64,000 nt of DNA from SIG672 sp045605765 (GTDB lineage: Bacteria > Bacillota > Clostridia > Oscillospirales > CAG-272). The notes beneath the pieces are model-generated. The model was given only the letters and a program-made list of their open reading frames with translations, made no database searches and had not been told where the DNA came from. The stretch covers positions 3,373 to 67,372 of the forward strand of contig JAZUQQ010000030.1 in assembly GCA_045605765.1 (NCBI GenBank), in the 5' to 3' direction. Positions 28,018-35,929 of the stretch are shown one piece after another. Both the position numbers and the translations under genes were made by a program. The stretch's first letter is position 1, and each line of letters starts with the position of its first letter.

Positions 28018-28302
28018 TTATTTGTTTATCTTTTCGCGAAGCTTGCTCGACTGACGGAAGGAAACTATCTTGGTTTCGGGAAGCTGGATCTGAGCGCCGG
28101 TCTTGATGTCACGTCCGATTCTTCCTGCACGAGTCTTAACTTCGAGAGTTCCGAATCCGGAAAGCATGATCTTTTCGCCATTGGCGAGAGCTTCAACGAC
28201 CTCCTCGATAAAAGAATCGATAACTTCTGCGGTCTTTGCATTGGAGAGTCCGTTTGTTTGAGCTACTTTTGCAACAAAATCCTTCTTTTTCATAGCTTTC
28301 AT
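28018..28302 (-). CDS. hup: HU-family nucleoid protein
   Basis: 94 residues, standard HU length, with GEKIMLSGFGTLEVKTRAGR and the conserved DNA-binding arm followed by KTGAQIQLPETKIVSF. It bends and packages DNA. The start could be 28302 or 28293 (MKKKDF); neither has a Shine-Dalgarno sequence at normal distance. AAAGGAT lies 24 bases upstream of 28302, and a perfect hairpin fills the gap. It has its own promoter at 28350-28378 and leads into comEC. Confidence 0.95.
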   Translation of the reverse strand: MKAMKKKDFVAKVAQTNGLSNAKTAEVIDSFIEEVVEALANGEKIMLSGFGTLEVKTRAGRIGRDIKTGAQIQLPETKIVSFRQSSKLREKINK

Positions 28303-28305
28303 TAG

Positions 28306-28333
28306 GTCTTTTTTAGTAAAAAAGACATCCTTT
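28306..28333 (-). promoter_or_regulatory. Hairpin lying between Shine-Dalgarno and start codon of hup
   Basis: A perfect 9-bp stem with a 3-nt loop (28306-28314 with 28318-28326) stands between AAAGGAT (28333-28327) and the ATG at 28302. If the hairpin forms in the mRNA, it brings the ribosome-binding site to within 3 nt of the start codon; if not, the spacing is too long. This geometry could tune hup translation. Confidence 0.55.
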
Positions 28334-28349
28334 CGTTTATTTTTTCTAT

Positions 28350-28378
28350 ATTATAGCACGTCTTTCCATAAAAATCAA
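28350..28378 (-). promoter_or_regulatory. Promoter of hup-comEC
   Basis: On the minus strand TTGATT (28378-28373), a 17-bp spacer, and TATAAT (28355-28350). Confidence 0.75.
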
Positions 28379-28432
28379 CAGTTTTTTGACAAAAAAGTGG
28401 GACTTTTTTTATAAAACGTCAAAATTCTTGTC

Positions 28433-28461
28433 TTGACTCGACGAAAAAAGGGTGATATAAT
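28433..28461 (+). promoter_or_regulatory. Promoter of the cation diffusion facilitator gene
   Basis: TTGACT (28433-28438), a 17-bp spacer and TATAAT (28456-28461). The leader to 28552 is AT-rich. Confidence 0.75.
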
Positions 28462-28551
28462 GTAAAATAAATCACTGATTTGATACTTGTATTATATTTC
28501 CACAAGTATAATTTTTTTATTCTAAATAATTAAGAATAGGAATATCTGTTT

Positions 28552-29730
28552 ATGCTTCTTGCTGAAAATTTTATTAAAAATGCAGAAAATCTTTCGCACA
28601 ACGAGCTTCGTGAAAAATACGGAGTGTTTTACGGAATACTCGGAATAGTTCTTAATATAATACTCTTTATTATCAAATTCTTTGCGGGGTTTATTACGGG
28701 TGCAATTTCGGTTACTGCAGATGCTTTCAATAATCTGTCTGACGCAGGCTCGTCCGTTATAACCTTGTTTGGATTCCGACTTGCCGCAAAGAAGCCGGAC
28801 GCCGATCACCCGTTCGGTCACGGACGCTCGGAATACATATCGGGATTTATAATCTCGCTTCTCATTTTGCTCGTAGGCTTTGAGCTTGCAAAAAGCTCGG
28901 TAGAAAAGATAATCTCGCCGATAGACGTTGAGTTTTCAACTCTTTCGATAATTATACTTGTAATTTCGGTAGTTATCAAGCTTTATATGGCTTTTTACAA
29001 TTTCAAAGTAGGAAAGAAGATAAATTCGGGAGCTATGAAGGCAACGGCGACAGACAGTCTGTCAGACTCGGTCGCGACCGCCGTGGTGCTTGTCTGTATG
29101 CTCATTTCCTATTACACGAGTCTGCAAATCGACGCTTACTGCGGGCTTGCAGTATCTACGTTCATATTCTATTCGGGATTTCGTTCCGCAAAAGAAACGA
29201 TAAGTCCATTGCTTGGGCAAAATCCGACCGCCGAATTTGTTGAGAATATCGAGAGCATTGTTAGAGAATGTCCGTACGTCTGCGGTGTTCACGATCTCAT
29301 AGTTCACGATTACGGACCGGGGAGAAGAATGGTATCGCTTCACGCCGAGGTGCCTGCCGACTCCGATCTTTTAGACGTTCACGATGCTATTGATAATATC
29401 GAAAAAAATTTACGGGATACGCTTCACTGCGACGCGGTAATTCATATGGACCCCGTTGAAACGGGTGACGGACTTGTTGCGGAAACTAAAGAAAAAGTAG
29501 TAAATATTATAAAAACTATCGATGCGCGCATCACCATACACGATTTCCGCATGGTCAGCGGAAACACACATACAAATCTTATATTCGATGCTGTAATTCC
29601 TTATGATATAAAGCTATCCGATAAGGAAATAAAAGCGATTATATCGGATAAAATAACAGAGTTCGATCCGCATTACAATATGGTGATAGAAATTGACCGT
29701 CCGTTCGTTACAACGTCAGAGCATAAATAA
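28552..29730 (+). CDS. Cation diffusion facilitator family metal exporter
   Basis: 392 residues: an N-terminal CDF domain of six membrane helices (about 30-215) with the metal-site segments DAFNNLSDAGSS and PDADHPFGHGR, a cytoplasmic regulatory domain (about 220-295, HDLIVHDYGPGRRMVSLHAEV), and an additional C-terminal domain with a second HDFRMVSGNTHTNLIFD motif. The family exports Zn2+, Fe2+, Mn2+ or Co2+ in exchange for protons; the metal cannot be assigned. It has its own promoter and is followed by a flavoprotein gene 16 bp away. Confidence 0.9.
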   Translation: MLLAENFIKNAENLSHNELREKYGVFYGILGIVLNIILFIIKFFAGFITGAISVTADAFNNLSDAGSSVITLFGFRLAAKKPDADHPFGHGRSEYISGFIISLLILLVGFELAKSSVEKIISPIDVEFSTLSIIILVISVVIKLYMAFYNFKVGKKINSGAMKATATDSLSDSVATAVVLVCMLISYYTSLQIDAYCGLAVSTFIFYSGFRSAKETISPLLGQNPTAEFVENIESIVRECPYVCGVHDLIVHDYGPGRRMVSLHAEVPADSDLLDVHDAIDNIEKNLRDTLHCDAVIHMDPVETGDGLVAETKEKVVNIIKTIDARITIHDFRMVSGNTHTNLIFDAVIPYDIKLSDKEIKAIISDKITEFDPHYNMVIEIDRPFVTTSEHK

Positions 29731-29746
29731 AAGGAGGTAATTACTT

Positions 29747-30364
29747 ATGAAGGTTTTGATTTTAAACGGCAGTCCTCGAAAGAACGGAAATACCGCAAGG
29801 GCGATCGCAGAGCTTGAAAAAACGTTTACGGCAGAGGGTGTCGAATGTGAGATAGTTCAGGTTGGAAATAAGGAGATACGCGGTTGTGTCGCCTGTACGA
29901 CCTGCTATAAAACAGGCAAATGTGTCGTTGATGATATAGTAAACGAGCTCGCAAAGAAGTTCGAGGAGTGTGACGGACTTATCATCGCAAGTCCGGTATA
30001 TTACGCTTCGCCGAACGGAACTCTCGTTTCCTGCCTCGACAGACTTTTTTACAGTACACATTTTGATAAGAGAATGAAGGTCGGCGCGAGCGTTGCGGTC
30101 GCAAGACGCGGAGGTTGCTCGGCAACGTTTGATGTGCTTAATAAATATTTCACAATAAGCGGTATGCCGATAGCGTCCAGCCAATATTGGAACAGTGTTC
30201 ACGGTGCGAAGCCCGGTCAGGCAGAGGAGGATCTCGAAGGGCTCCAGACAATGCGCACGCTTGCAAAGAATATGACCTTCCTTATGAAGAGTATCGAGCT
30301 TGGTAAAAAGGAGTTCGGACTTCCCGAGAAGGAAGAGAAGATCTCGACCGGATTTGTGAGATAA
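29747..30364 (+). CDS. Flavodoxin-fold NAD(P)H-dependent FMN oxidoreductase
   Basis: 205 residues of the NADPH-dependent FMN reductase type. The phosphate-binding loop LNGSPRKNGNTARA is at residues 5-18, the metal- or redox-linked motif CVACTTCYKTGKC at about 47-59, and ASPVYYASPNG at about 84-94. The substrate of such iron-sulfur-flavoprotein relatives is rarely known. AAAGGAGG precedes the start, and a terminator follows. Co-transcription with the CDF transporter is likely from the 16-bp gap. Confidence 0.88.
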   Translation: MKVLILNGSPRKNGNTARAIAELEKTFTAEGVECEIVQVGNKEIRGCVACTTCYKTGKCVVDDIVNELAKKFEECDGLIIASPVYYASPNGTLVSCLDRLFYSTHFDKRMKVGASVAVARRGGCSATFDVLNKYFTISGMPIASSQYWNSVHGAKPGQAEEDLEGLQTMRTLAKNMTFLMKSIELGKKEFGLPEKEEKISTGFVR

Positions 30365-30369
30365 AAGTA

Positions 30370-30395
30370 AAAGCAAGTCAAGCGACTTGCTTTTT
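30370..30395 (+). terminator. Terminator after the FMN oxidoreductase gene
   Basis: A stem of AAAGCAAGTC (30370-30379) with GACTTGCTTT (30384-30393), a 4-nt loop, then T residues. Confidence 0.85.
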
Positions 30396-30471
30396 CTCAT
30401 TATGAAATAGACTCAGTGCAAACAATCAAATGGCAAAGCCATTTGAGAGGTTCGAATCGCAAAGTACGATA

Positions 30472-30507
30472 AAAAACACCGATGAGGTTTACCTCATCGG
30501 TGTTTTT
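30472..30507. terminator. Terminator of tRNA-Arg(ACG), symmetric
   Basis: A perfect inverted repeat, 17 bp per arm and a 2-nt centre, with core CACCGATGAGG/CCTCATCGGTG and A/T runs at both ends, so it can stop transcription from either side. Just left of it, 30427-30445 is another small perfect inverted repeat (CAAATGGC/GCCATTTG). Confidence 0.85.
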
Positions 30508-30508
30508 A

Positions 30509-30581
30509 CGCGCCCGGCAGGATTCGAACCTGCGACCTACCGGTTCGTAGCCGGGCACTCTATCCACTGAGCTACGGGCGC
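30509..30581 (-). tRNA. tRNA-Arg, anticodon ACG
   Basis: A 73-nt cloverleaf on the minus strand: acceptor stem GCGCCCG/CGGGCGC, D stem GCTC/GAGT, anticodon loop CTACGAA (anticodon ACG, normally modified to inosine and reading CGU/CGC/CGA), and T arm GCAGG-TTCGAAT-CCTGC. CCA is not encoded. A symmetric terminator follows at once. With the CCG isoacceptor at 13.4 kb, this covers four CGN codons. Confidence 0.93.
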
Positions 30582-30687
30582 GTATTTATTGCCGTAACGC
30601 GTTCTCGCGTTTCGTACTTACCGAGTATAACACAAGATTTTCCTTTTGTCAAGAGCAAAATCGCAAAAAATCGAAAAAATTTAAGAA

Positions 30688-31938
30688 TTATTTTGCGGCG
30701 TATTCAACGGTAGCTTCCGTGAGCGCTTCGTTGCCGTCTTCTATCTTGATATTTTTATATTCATCGGCAGTTCCCATATATATTACGCTTGTAAGACCGT
30801 CGCAACCGTAAAACGCGCTATCCCCTATCTCGGTCATTTTAGCAGAGAAGGTTATCTCACTGAGTGTTGAGCATCTCGAAAAAGCAAATGGTGCGAGGCT
30901 TGCTACGTTCATAGGAAGCGTGACTTTATCAAAAGAGGCGCAACCCATAAAAGCAGAGGTGTCTATTTTGCTAAGTGCATCGGGAAGAGTCGGGAACAAA
31001 AGAGAGGTGCAACCTGCAAATGTGTTTTTGTTGATCGCAGTTACAGCGCTCGGAATATTGATGCTACTGAGCGAGGTACAGTTTGTAAAAGCGTACTGCG
31101 CGATCGTGTCGAGAGCTTCGTGAAGCTCTATAGACTCGATAGAGGTGCAGCCGTAAAAGGCGTAATCGTTTATGGACGTCACGCTGTCGGGAATTTCTAC
31201 CGTTTTAAGCTTCGTGTAGTTCTTGAAAGCATTACGTGCGATAGCATCTACCTCTATTCCGTCGAAAATCGCGGGGATAACGATGTTTCCGTCGCCCGAG
31301 TAGTTGCTTCGTATAAACGTTATCGCGCCTGCTGCGTTGATCTCAAAGTAGGGCTCAAGTGCAGAGCAGGAAACGACTTTTCCTTCTTTTTCGGAAAAAT
31401 GTGCATAGATCTGTTTCAGGAAATCCTTACTATCGCTGAAATCGGAAATGTCGGAGAAGAGCTCTGCTGCTCTGTCGTAATTGCCTTTTTCAAAGCTATT
31501 TTTCGCCATCGCGTATTTTATCGGAGATGTTAGAAGAAGCACCGCGCTTATTATAAAAGCGAGCGACAGTACGACCGCAAGAGTTATTTTGAGTGCCTTC
31601 TTTACCTTTTTCGGAGCAAACGCGCGTGACTCGTCCTCGGCTCTCTCGCGCTCTTCAAGACGCTTTGCAAGATAATCGCAGGACTCTATCTGATCGGGCG
31701 TGTCCCTGTAAGTGCCGAGAGCAGAGAAGAGCTCTTTTGCCTCATAAAGATCACGTGGATAGAGCGCGATCTGCTTCTTATGAAGCGCCGAAAGATATAT
31801 CTCGTCACGGTGCTCCTTTATATTGCTCTCGGAGAGAATATCTGCGCTTTTGCCGCATTTCGGGCAGACAGCGACGTTTTCGCTTTCATTTCGCGTTATA
31901 AATACGTTTTTACATTCGGTGCAGATGCATATAGCCAT
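30688..31938 (-). CDS. Zinc-ribbon membrane protein with BspA-type leucine-rich repeats
   Basis: 416 residues from the ATG at 31938, which has GAGGAAAT in front; the frame is open further upstream but runs through the promoter. The order is an N-terminal zinc ribbon (CTEC and CPKCG, residues 5-33), a basic cytoplasmic part, one membrane helix (about 115-137), a short helical-repeat region, and C-terminal BspA-type leucine-rich repeats (about 215-405, such as LKTVEIPDSVTSINDYAFYGC repeated about seven times). The zinc ribbon should be cytoplasmic and the repeats outside. Leucine-rich repeats of this kind mediate binding in gut bacteria; the ligand is unknown. Confidence 0.88.
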   Translation of the reverse strand: MAICICTECKNVFITRNESENVAVCPKCGKSADILSESNIKEHRDEIYLSALHKKQIALYPRDLYEAKELFSALGTYRDTPDQIESCDYLAKRLEERERAEDESRAFAPKKVKKALKITLAVVLSLAFIISAVLLLTSPIKYAMAKNSFEKGNYDRAAELFSDISDFSDSKDFLKQIYAHFSEKEGKVVSCSALEPYFEINAAGAITFIRSNYSGDGNIVIPAIFDGIEVDAIARNAFKNYTKLKTVEIPDSVTSINDYAFYGCTSIESIELHEALDTIAQYAFTNCTSLSSINIPSAVTAINKNTFAGCTSLLFPTLPDALSKIDTSAFMGCASFDKVTLPMNVASLAPFAFSRCSTLSEITFSAKMTEIGDSAFYGCDGLTSVIYMGTADEYKNIKIEDGNEALTEATVEYAAK

Positions 31939-31972
31939 TTTAATTTCCTCAACGGTTGAACTGTTTAATCTT

Positions 31973-32001
31973 ATTATAATAGTATTGTCCGCCGTTGTCA
32001 A
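31973..32001 (-). promoter_or_regulatory. Promoter of the zinc-ribbon/LRR gene
   Basis: On the minus strand TTGACA (32001-31996), a 17-bp spacer and TATAAT (31978-31973). Confidence 0.85.
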
Positions 32002-32030
32002 GAATAAGCATAAAATGTTTACACTCGCAC

Positions 32031-32059
32031 TTGACTTTTCGAGTCTGTTAATGTAAAAT
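32031..32059 (+). promoter_or_regulatory. Promoter of the HD-domain / queH operon
   Basis: TTGACT (32031-32036), a 17-bp spacer and TAAAAT (32054-32059). It is back to back with the minus-strand promoter at 31973-32001. Confidence 0.65.
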
Positions 32060-32088
32060 AACTGTAAGAATAAACATAGGAGCTGTTT

Positions 32089-32664
32089 ATGAAACCACGC
32101 GATTACATTGATTTTCTCGATATAATAGAAAAAAACAAATGTAATACAAGACATTCATGGACGTCGAGCGGACGTCGCGAAAGCGTTGCCGAGCACTCGT
32201 GGCGGCTTTCGGTAATGGCTATGCTTTGCGCCGACGAGTATCCCGAGCTCGATATAAATAAGGTTATAAAGATGTGCCTCGTTCACGATTTCGGTGAGGC
32301 TATAACCGGAGATATTCCGTCCTTTCTCAAAACCGATTCGCACGAAGAAAGGGAGGAGAAGGCGATAGCAGATCTCCTTGCAAAGCTTCCCGAATTTTAC
32401 AGAAATGAGCTCGCCGAGCTTTTTGCAGAGATGAACGCACTTGAAACTCCCGAGGCAAAGCTCTATAAAGCGCTCGATAATATGGAAGCGGTCGTTTCGC
32501 ACAACGAGGCACCGATCTCCACTTGGATACCCGATGAATACTGGATGAATCTCAGCTACGGCGAGGAAAACGCTCAGTGGTCACCTTGGACAAGGGCGCT
32601 TCGCGAGGAGCTGAAAAGAGATTCGATAAAGAAAATAGAAGAAAGCAAGAAAAATGAACGCTAA
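32089..32664 (+). CDS. HD-domain phosphohydrolase (YfbR-like 5'-deoxynucleotidase family)
   Basis: 191 residues of the HD_3 type. The metal ligands are visible as ESVAEHSWR (His at about 36), MCLVHDFGEAITGD (HD at about 66-67) and the later aspartate of YKALDNMEAV (about 130). YfbR relatives dephosphorylate deoxynucleoside monophosphates; the precise substrate here is not provable. AGGAG stands in front of the start. The end overlaps the next gene by 11 bp, so the two are translated together. Confidence 0.85.
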   Translation: MKPRDYIDFLDIIEKNKCNTRHSWTSSGRRESVAEHSWRLSVMAMLCADEYPELDINKVIKMCLVHDFGEAITGDIPSFLKTDSHEEREEKAIADLLAKLPEFYRNELAELFAEMNALETPEAKLYKALDNMEAVVSHNEAPISTWIPDEYWMNLSYGEENAQWSPWTRALREELKRDSIKKIEESKKNER

Positions 32665-33805
32665 AATAAACTATCAAAAGGAGCTCGAAAGGCTTCTCCA
32701 AAATATTCCCGACGGTACGCGGCTCTTTCTTCACAGCTGTTGCGCGCCCTGTTCGTCCTACGTTATATCATATCTTGCAAATTACCTTGATATTACCGTC
32801 TTTTATTATAATCCTAATATAACCGAAAGACAGGAATATTTAAAACGCGCCGCAGAGCAGAAGCGCCTTATCGGTGAGATGCCGACAAAGCATAAGGTCG
32901 ATTTTATTGAGGGGAGCTACGACGGAAAAATATTCTTTGATGCGGTAAAAGGATTTGAGGACTGCCGCGAGGGTACGGACAGATGCAAGATCTGTTACCG
33001 TCTGCGCCTTGAAGAGTCCGCAAAAAAGGCAAAAGAGCTTGGATACGACTATTTCTCAACCACTCTTACGATAAGTCCGCTCAAAAACGTGCAGGCGATA
33101 AATGAGATAGGAATAGAGCTTGCAGAAAAATACGGCGTAAGCTGGCTTCCTTCTGATTTTAAAAAGAACGAGGGTTATAAGAAGAGCATTGAGCTTTCAA
33201 AGCAGTATTCGCTTTATAGACAGGATTACTGCGGTTGTATTTTCTCTAAAAATGCACGCTCGGCGGATAAGGATCTCTGCGAAAAAACTATTGGTACAAC
33301 GACCGTCTTTGACGGCAAAATAATCAGAGTAAAGCGTGATGACGTTCTTCTTCCAAACGGAAGCGAAGCCTTTCGTGAAGTAGTGGAGCACAATGGTGGA
33401 GTTTGTGTAGCACCGATTACCAGAGATAATAAGCTCGTGTTCGTCCGTCAGTTCCGCTATCCGTATAAGGAAGTAATATTGGAGCTTCCCGCAGGTAAGC
33501 TTGAAAAGGGAGAGGATCCAAGAAGCGCGGGGTTCCGTGAGCTCTCTGAGGAAACCGGTTATATCGCAGAGGATATTAAGGATCTCGGTATCCTGTATCC
33601 CACGCCCGGCTACTGCGGAGAGAAGATATATATGTATTTTGCGGATTCTCTTGAAAAAGGAAATCAACATCTCGATAACGACGAGTTTTTGTCAATTGAA
33701 GAGATACCGCTTGATAAGGCTGTCCAAATGGTTATGAGCGGTGAGATAAGAGATGCAAAAACTCAAGTTGCTGTACTTAAATTGGCGAGAATAAAAGGTA
33801 TTTAA
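32654..33805 (+). CDS. queH: Fusion of epoxyqueuosine reductase QueH with a Nudix (ADP-ribose pyrophosphatase-like) domain
   Basis: 383 residues. The N-terminal part (about 1-205) is QueH: HSCCAPCSS (Cys29, Cys30, Cys33), CREGTDRCKICYRLRLEE and YRQDYCGCIFS supply the conserved cysteines. It reduces epoxyqueuosine to queuosine in the tRNA wobble position. The C-terminal part (about 215-383) is an NudF-like Nudix hydrolase with a complete Nudix box (GKLEKGE, then RELSEETGY). The junction at about 205-215 is continuous, with no stop or frameshift. The two activities are normally separate genes. A terminator follows. Confidence 0.92.
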   Translation: MNAKINYQKELERLLQNIPDGTRLFLHSCCAPCSSYVISYLANYLDITVFYYNPNITERQEYLKRAAEQKRLIGEMPTKHKVDFIEGSYDGKIFFDAVKGFEDCREGTDRCKICYRLRLEESAKKAKELGYDYFSTTLTISPLKNVQAINEIGIELAEKYGVSWLPSDFKKNEGYKKSIELSKQYSLYRQDYCGCIFSKNARSADKDLCEKTIGTTTVFDGKIIRVKRDDVLLPNGSEAFREVVEHNGGVCVAPITRDNKLVFVRQFRYPYKEVILELPAGKLEKGEDPRSAGFRELSEETGYIAEDIKDLGILYPTPGYCGEKIYMYFADSLEKGNQHLDNDEFLSIEEIPLDKAVQMVMSGEIRDAKTQVAVLKLARIKGI

Positions 33806-33809
33806 AAGA

Positions 33810-33840
33810 AAAAATCCAAGCAAATGCTTGGATTTTTTTG
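33810..33840. terminator. Bidirectional terminator between queH-nudix and glnA
   Basis: A perfect 12-bp stem (33810-33821 with 33826-33837, core ATCCAAGC/GCTTGGAT), flanked by A and T runs. The converging genes share it. Confidence 0.88.
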
Positions 33841-33849
33841 TACAATATC

Positions 33850-35274
33850 TCAAAGATTGTAATACCTGTCGAATTCGGCGGGATGGGGGATCTTGGCAAG
33901 CTCGGCACATTCACCGCGCTTATTCTTAATGAAATTATTGATAAGCTCTTCGGGGAATACACCGCCTGCGGTAAGATAATCGTGATCTGCTTCCAGTGCG
34001 GAAAGTGCCTCATCAAGAGATGTGGGAAGGTGATGAAGCTTTGCTTTTTCCTCGTCACTAAGGTGATACAGATTGACGTCATAGGGTCCCCATCCGTTTG
34101 CGTGAGGGTCTATCTTGTTCTTTATACCGTCAAGACCTGCCATAAGAATTGCCGCGTAGCAGAAATAAGGATTGCAGGTAGCATCGGGATTTCTGAGTTC
34201 AAAGCGACGCTTGTCGGGCGTTTTTGCGTATGCGGGGATACGAATGACCGCACTTCTGTTAGAGGTTGCGTATCCGACGGTAACGGGAGCTTCAAATCCG
34301 GGAACAAGACGCTTAAATGAGTTTGTGCTCGGGTTTGTTATAGCGCAAAGGGAAGCGATGTGTTTGAGTAGACCGCCCATAAAATAGTGTGCTGTTTCGC
34401 TGAGATGTGCGTATCCGTTGTCGTCCGAGAATACAGGCTCTCCGTTTTTGAGCAGAAGCATATGAACGTGCATTCCACTTCCTGCCTCGCCGTAGATCGG
34501 CTTGGGCATAAAGGTCGCACTCTTTCCGTATTTGAGAGCGGTGTTGTGAATGATATATTTTATCATCATGGTAGCGTCTGCCATGTGTACGACCTCGCCG
34601 AGATCGGGTTCGATCTCAAACTGACCGGAAGCGGCAACCTCTGGATGGTGATAGTTTATTTCAATTCCTGCATCCTTCATATGCAGGCACATTTCGCTTC
34701 GACATTCGTAAGAAACGTCAAAGGGCTTTGCTATGTGATAGTTCTTCTGCTTGGGAACGATAACGCCTTTTCCGTCAACTGCGCTATTCCAGTAAGACTG
34801 CTTTGCGTCTACGGAAGCACCGATGTAGTTGGGCTCTACGCCCCATGTAACATCGTCAAAAAGATAGAATTCAAATTCGGGAAGGATTTTCATCGTGTCG
34901 GCAACACCGCTGTCTTTCATATACTGAACGGCTGCTCGTATGATATTACGCGGATACTGTGCCAGGGGACGGTTTTCGGGGGTATCGATTATCATTGCGT
35001 TACCCGTCATAGACAGAGTGGGAATCTCACAGAACGGGTCGATAAGTGCGGTGTCGGGATCGGGAATAAATACCATATCACTTTTCTCAACTACCGCATA
35101 ACCGTAGTTGGAAGCATCAAATCCAATTCCGTTTTTCATGGTACTTTCAGAAAAATTTTCGGCAGGTATAGTAACGTGTCTGTACTGACCGTTAATATCG
35201 ACCATCTTAAAGTCGATCATTTTTATACCTTTTTCTTCAATAAGTGCTAAGATGTCCTTTACTTTTTTTGACAT
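33850..35274 (-). CDS. glnA: Glutamine synthetase, type I
   Basis: 474 residues. Conserved segments include PEFEFYLFD (metal and glutamate site), the GSGMHVHM loop, NPSTNSFKRLVPGFEAPV and NRSAVIRIP (ATP and ammonium site). It makes glutamine from glutamate, ammonia and ATP as a dodecamer. A tyrosine is kept in NLYHLS at the place of the adenylylated tyrosine of the enterobacterial enzyme, but no adenylyltransferase gene is visible here. AGGAGGAG precedes the start. Promoter: minus-strand TTGACT (35331-35326) and TATAAT (35308-35303), 17-bp spacer. Confidence 0.97.
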   Translation of the reverse strand: MSKKVKDILALIEEKGIKMIDFKMVDINGQYRHVTIPAENFSESTMKNGIGFDASNYGYAVVEKSDMVFIPDPDTALIDPFCEIPTLSMTGNAMIIDTPENRPLAQYPRNIIRAAVQYMKDSGVADTMKILPEFEFYLFDDVTWGVEPNYIGASVDAKQSYWNSAVDGKGVIVPKQKNYHIAKPFDVSYECRSEMCLHMKDAGIEINYHHPEVAASGQFEIEPDLGEVVHMADATMMIKYIIHNTALKYGKSATFMPKPIYGEAGSGMHVHMLLLKNGEPVFSDDNGYAHLSETAHYFMGGLLKHIASLCAITNPSTNSFKRLVPGFEAPVTVGYATSNRSAVIRIPAYAKTPDKRRFELRNPDATCNPYFCYAAILMAGLDGIKNKIDPHANGWGPYDVNLYHLSDEEKAKLHHLPTSLDEALSALEADHDYLTAGGVFPEELINNFIKNKRGECAELAKIPHPAEFDRYYNL

Positions 35275-35302
35275 ATTGCTCCTCCTAAATTAAGATATGA
35301 AA

Positions 35303-35331
35303 ATTATAGCAGATTTTTTTATATTAGTCAA
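35303..35331 (-). promoter_or_regulatory. Promoter of glnA
   Basis: On the minus strand TTGACT (35331-35326), a 17-bp spacer and TATAAT (35308-35303), 29 bp from the start codon. No leader structure is evident. Confidence 0.8.
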
Positions 35332-35351
35332 TACAAAATACTAAATAACTA

Positions 35352-35379
35352 TTGAAATCAACAGATTTTTTGATATAAT
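35352..35379 (+). promoter_or_regulatory. Surviving promoter of the dead EamA gene
   Basis: TTGAAA (35352-35357), a 16-bp spacer and TATAAT (35374-35379). It still looks functional though the gene behind it is broken. Confidence 0.6.
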
Positions 35380-35413
35380 AAGAGTTAATATAGCAAAATC
35401 ATTTACACAAAGA

Positions 35414-35839
35414 ATGAAGAATTATGGCTTGGATAGATGCTATGCTTTCAGCATTTTTGCGCGACTTACATCTATTCTTGCCAAGTGCGGTATTAAAAAA
35501 ACAGATTTCGATATGGCAACTGCAATTCGTACTATCGACGTATTGCTGTTTTCTTGGAATATGGTACTTGTTGTCGGTTAGCAGTCTACTATTACCCAAA
35601 TCAAGCCGATGTGGCTTTTATTTTCCATTCTGTCTGGATTTGCAGCGGGTACCTTATGGCTTTGCTATTATTATGGCTTTGGACACGGGCTTGTCAGCGT
35701 TGTCCGATAGATAAGCTCAGCATCCCTGTCGATCGTGGCATTTTCTTATATAGTTTTTAGGGAAAAACTCTTCAAAAAAGCTATCCTTGGATCGGGACTA
35801 ATGATCGCAGGTAAGTTACTTATGGCATTCTTTAAGTGA
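35414..35839 (+). pseudogene. Decayed EamA-type (DMT superfamily) transporter
   Basis: Read through its stops and frameshifts, the stretch gives the pieces of a single-domain EamA protein: a first segment (35414-35578) with LTSILAKCGIKK and MATAIRTIDVLLFSWNMVLVVG, an in-frame TAG at 35579, then WLLFSILSGFAAGTLWLCYYYGFG, another stop, IVVAFSYIVFREKLFKKAILG and a last piece ending LLMAFFK with TGA at 35837-35839. Intact relatives are about 140 residues. At least two stops and one or more frame changes separate the pieces, so no product is expected. Confidence 0.85.
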
Positions 35840-35929
35840 GAAGTAGGTTTTTGTGGCGAAGTATCGAAATATACCTCCTATCAATTTTACGCTTAAAGAG
35901 CTCCTAACGAATATTAAAGGAGAAAACAT

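Noticed and set aside
34387..35250. 287-codon open frame opposite glnA
   Set aside because: Shadow frame with improbable composition and no domain; glnA is complete on the other strand.
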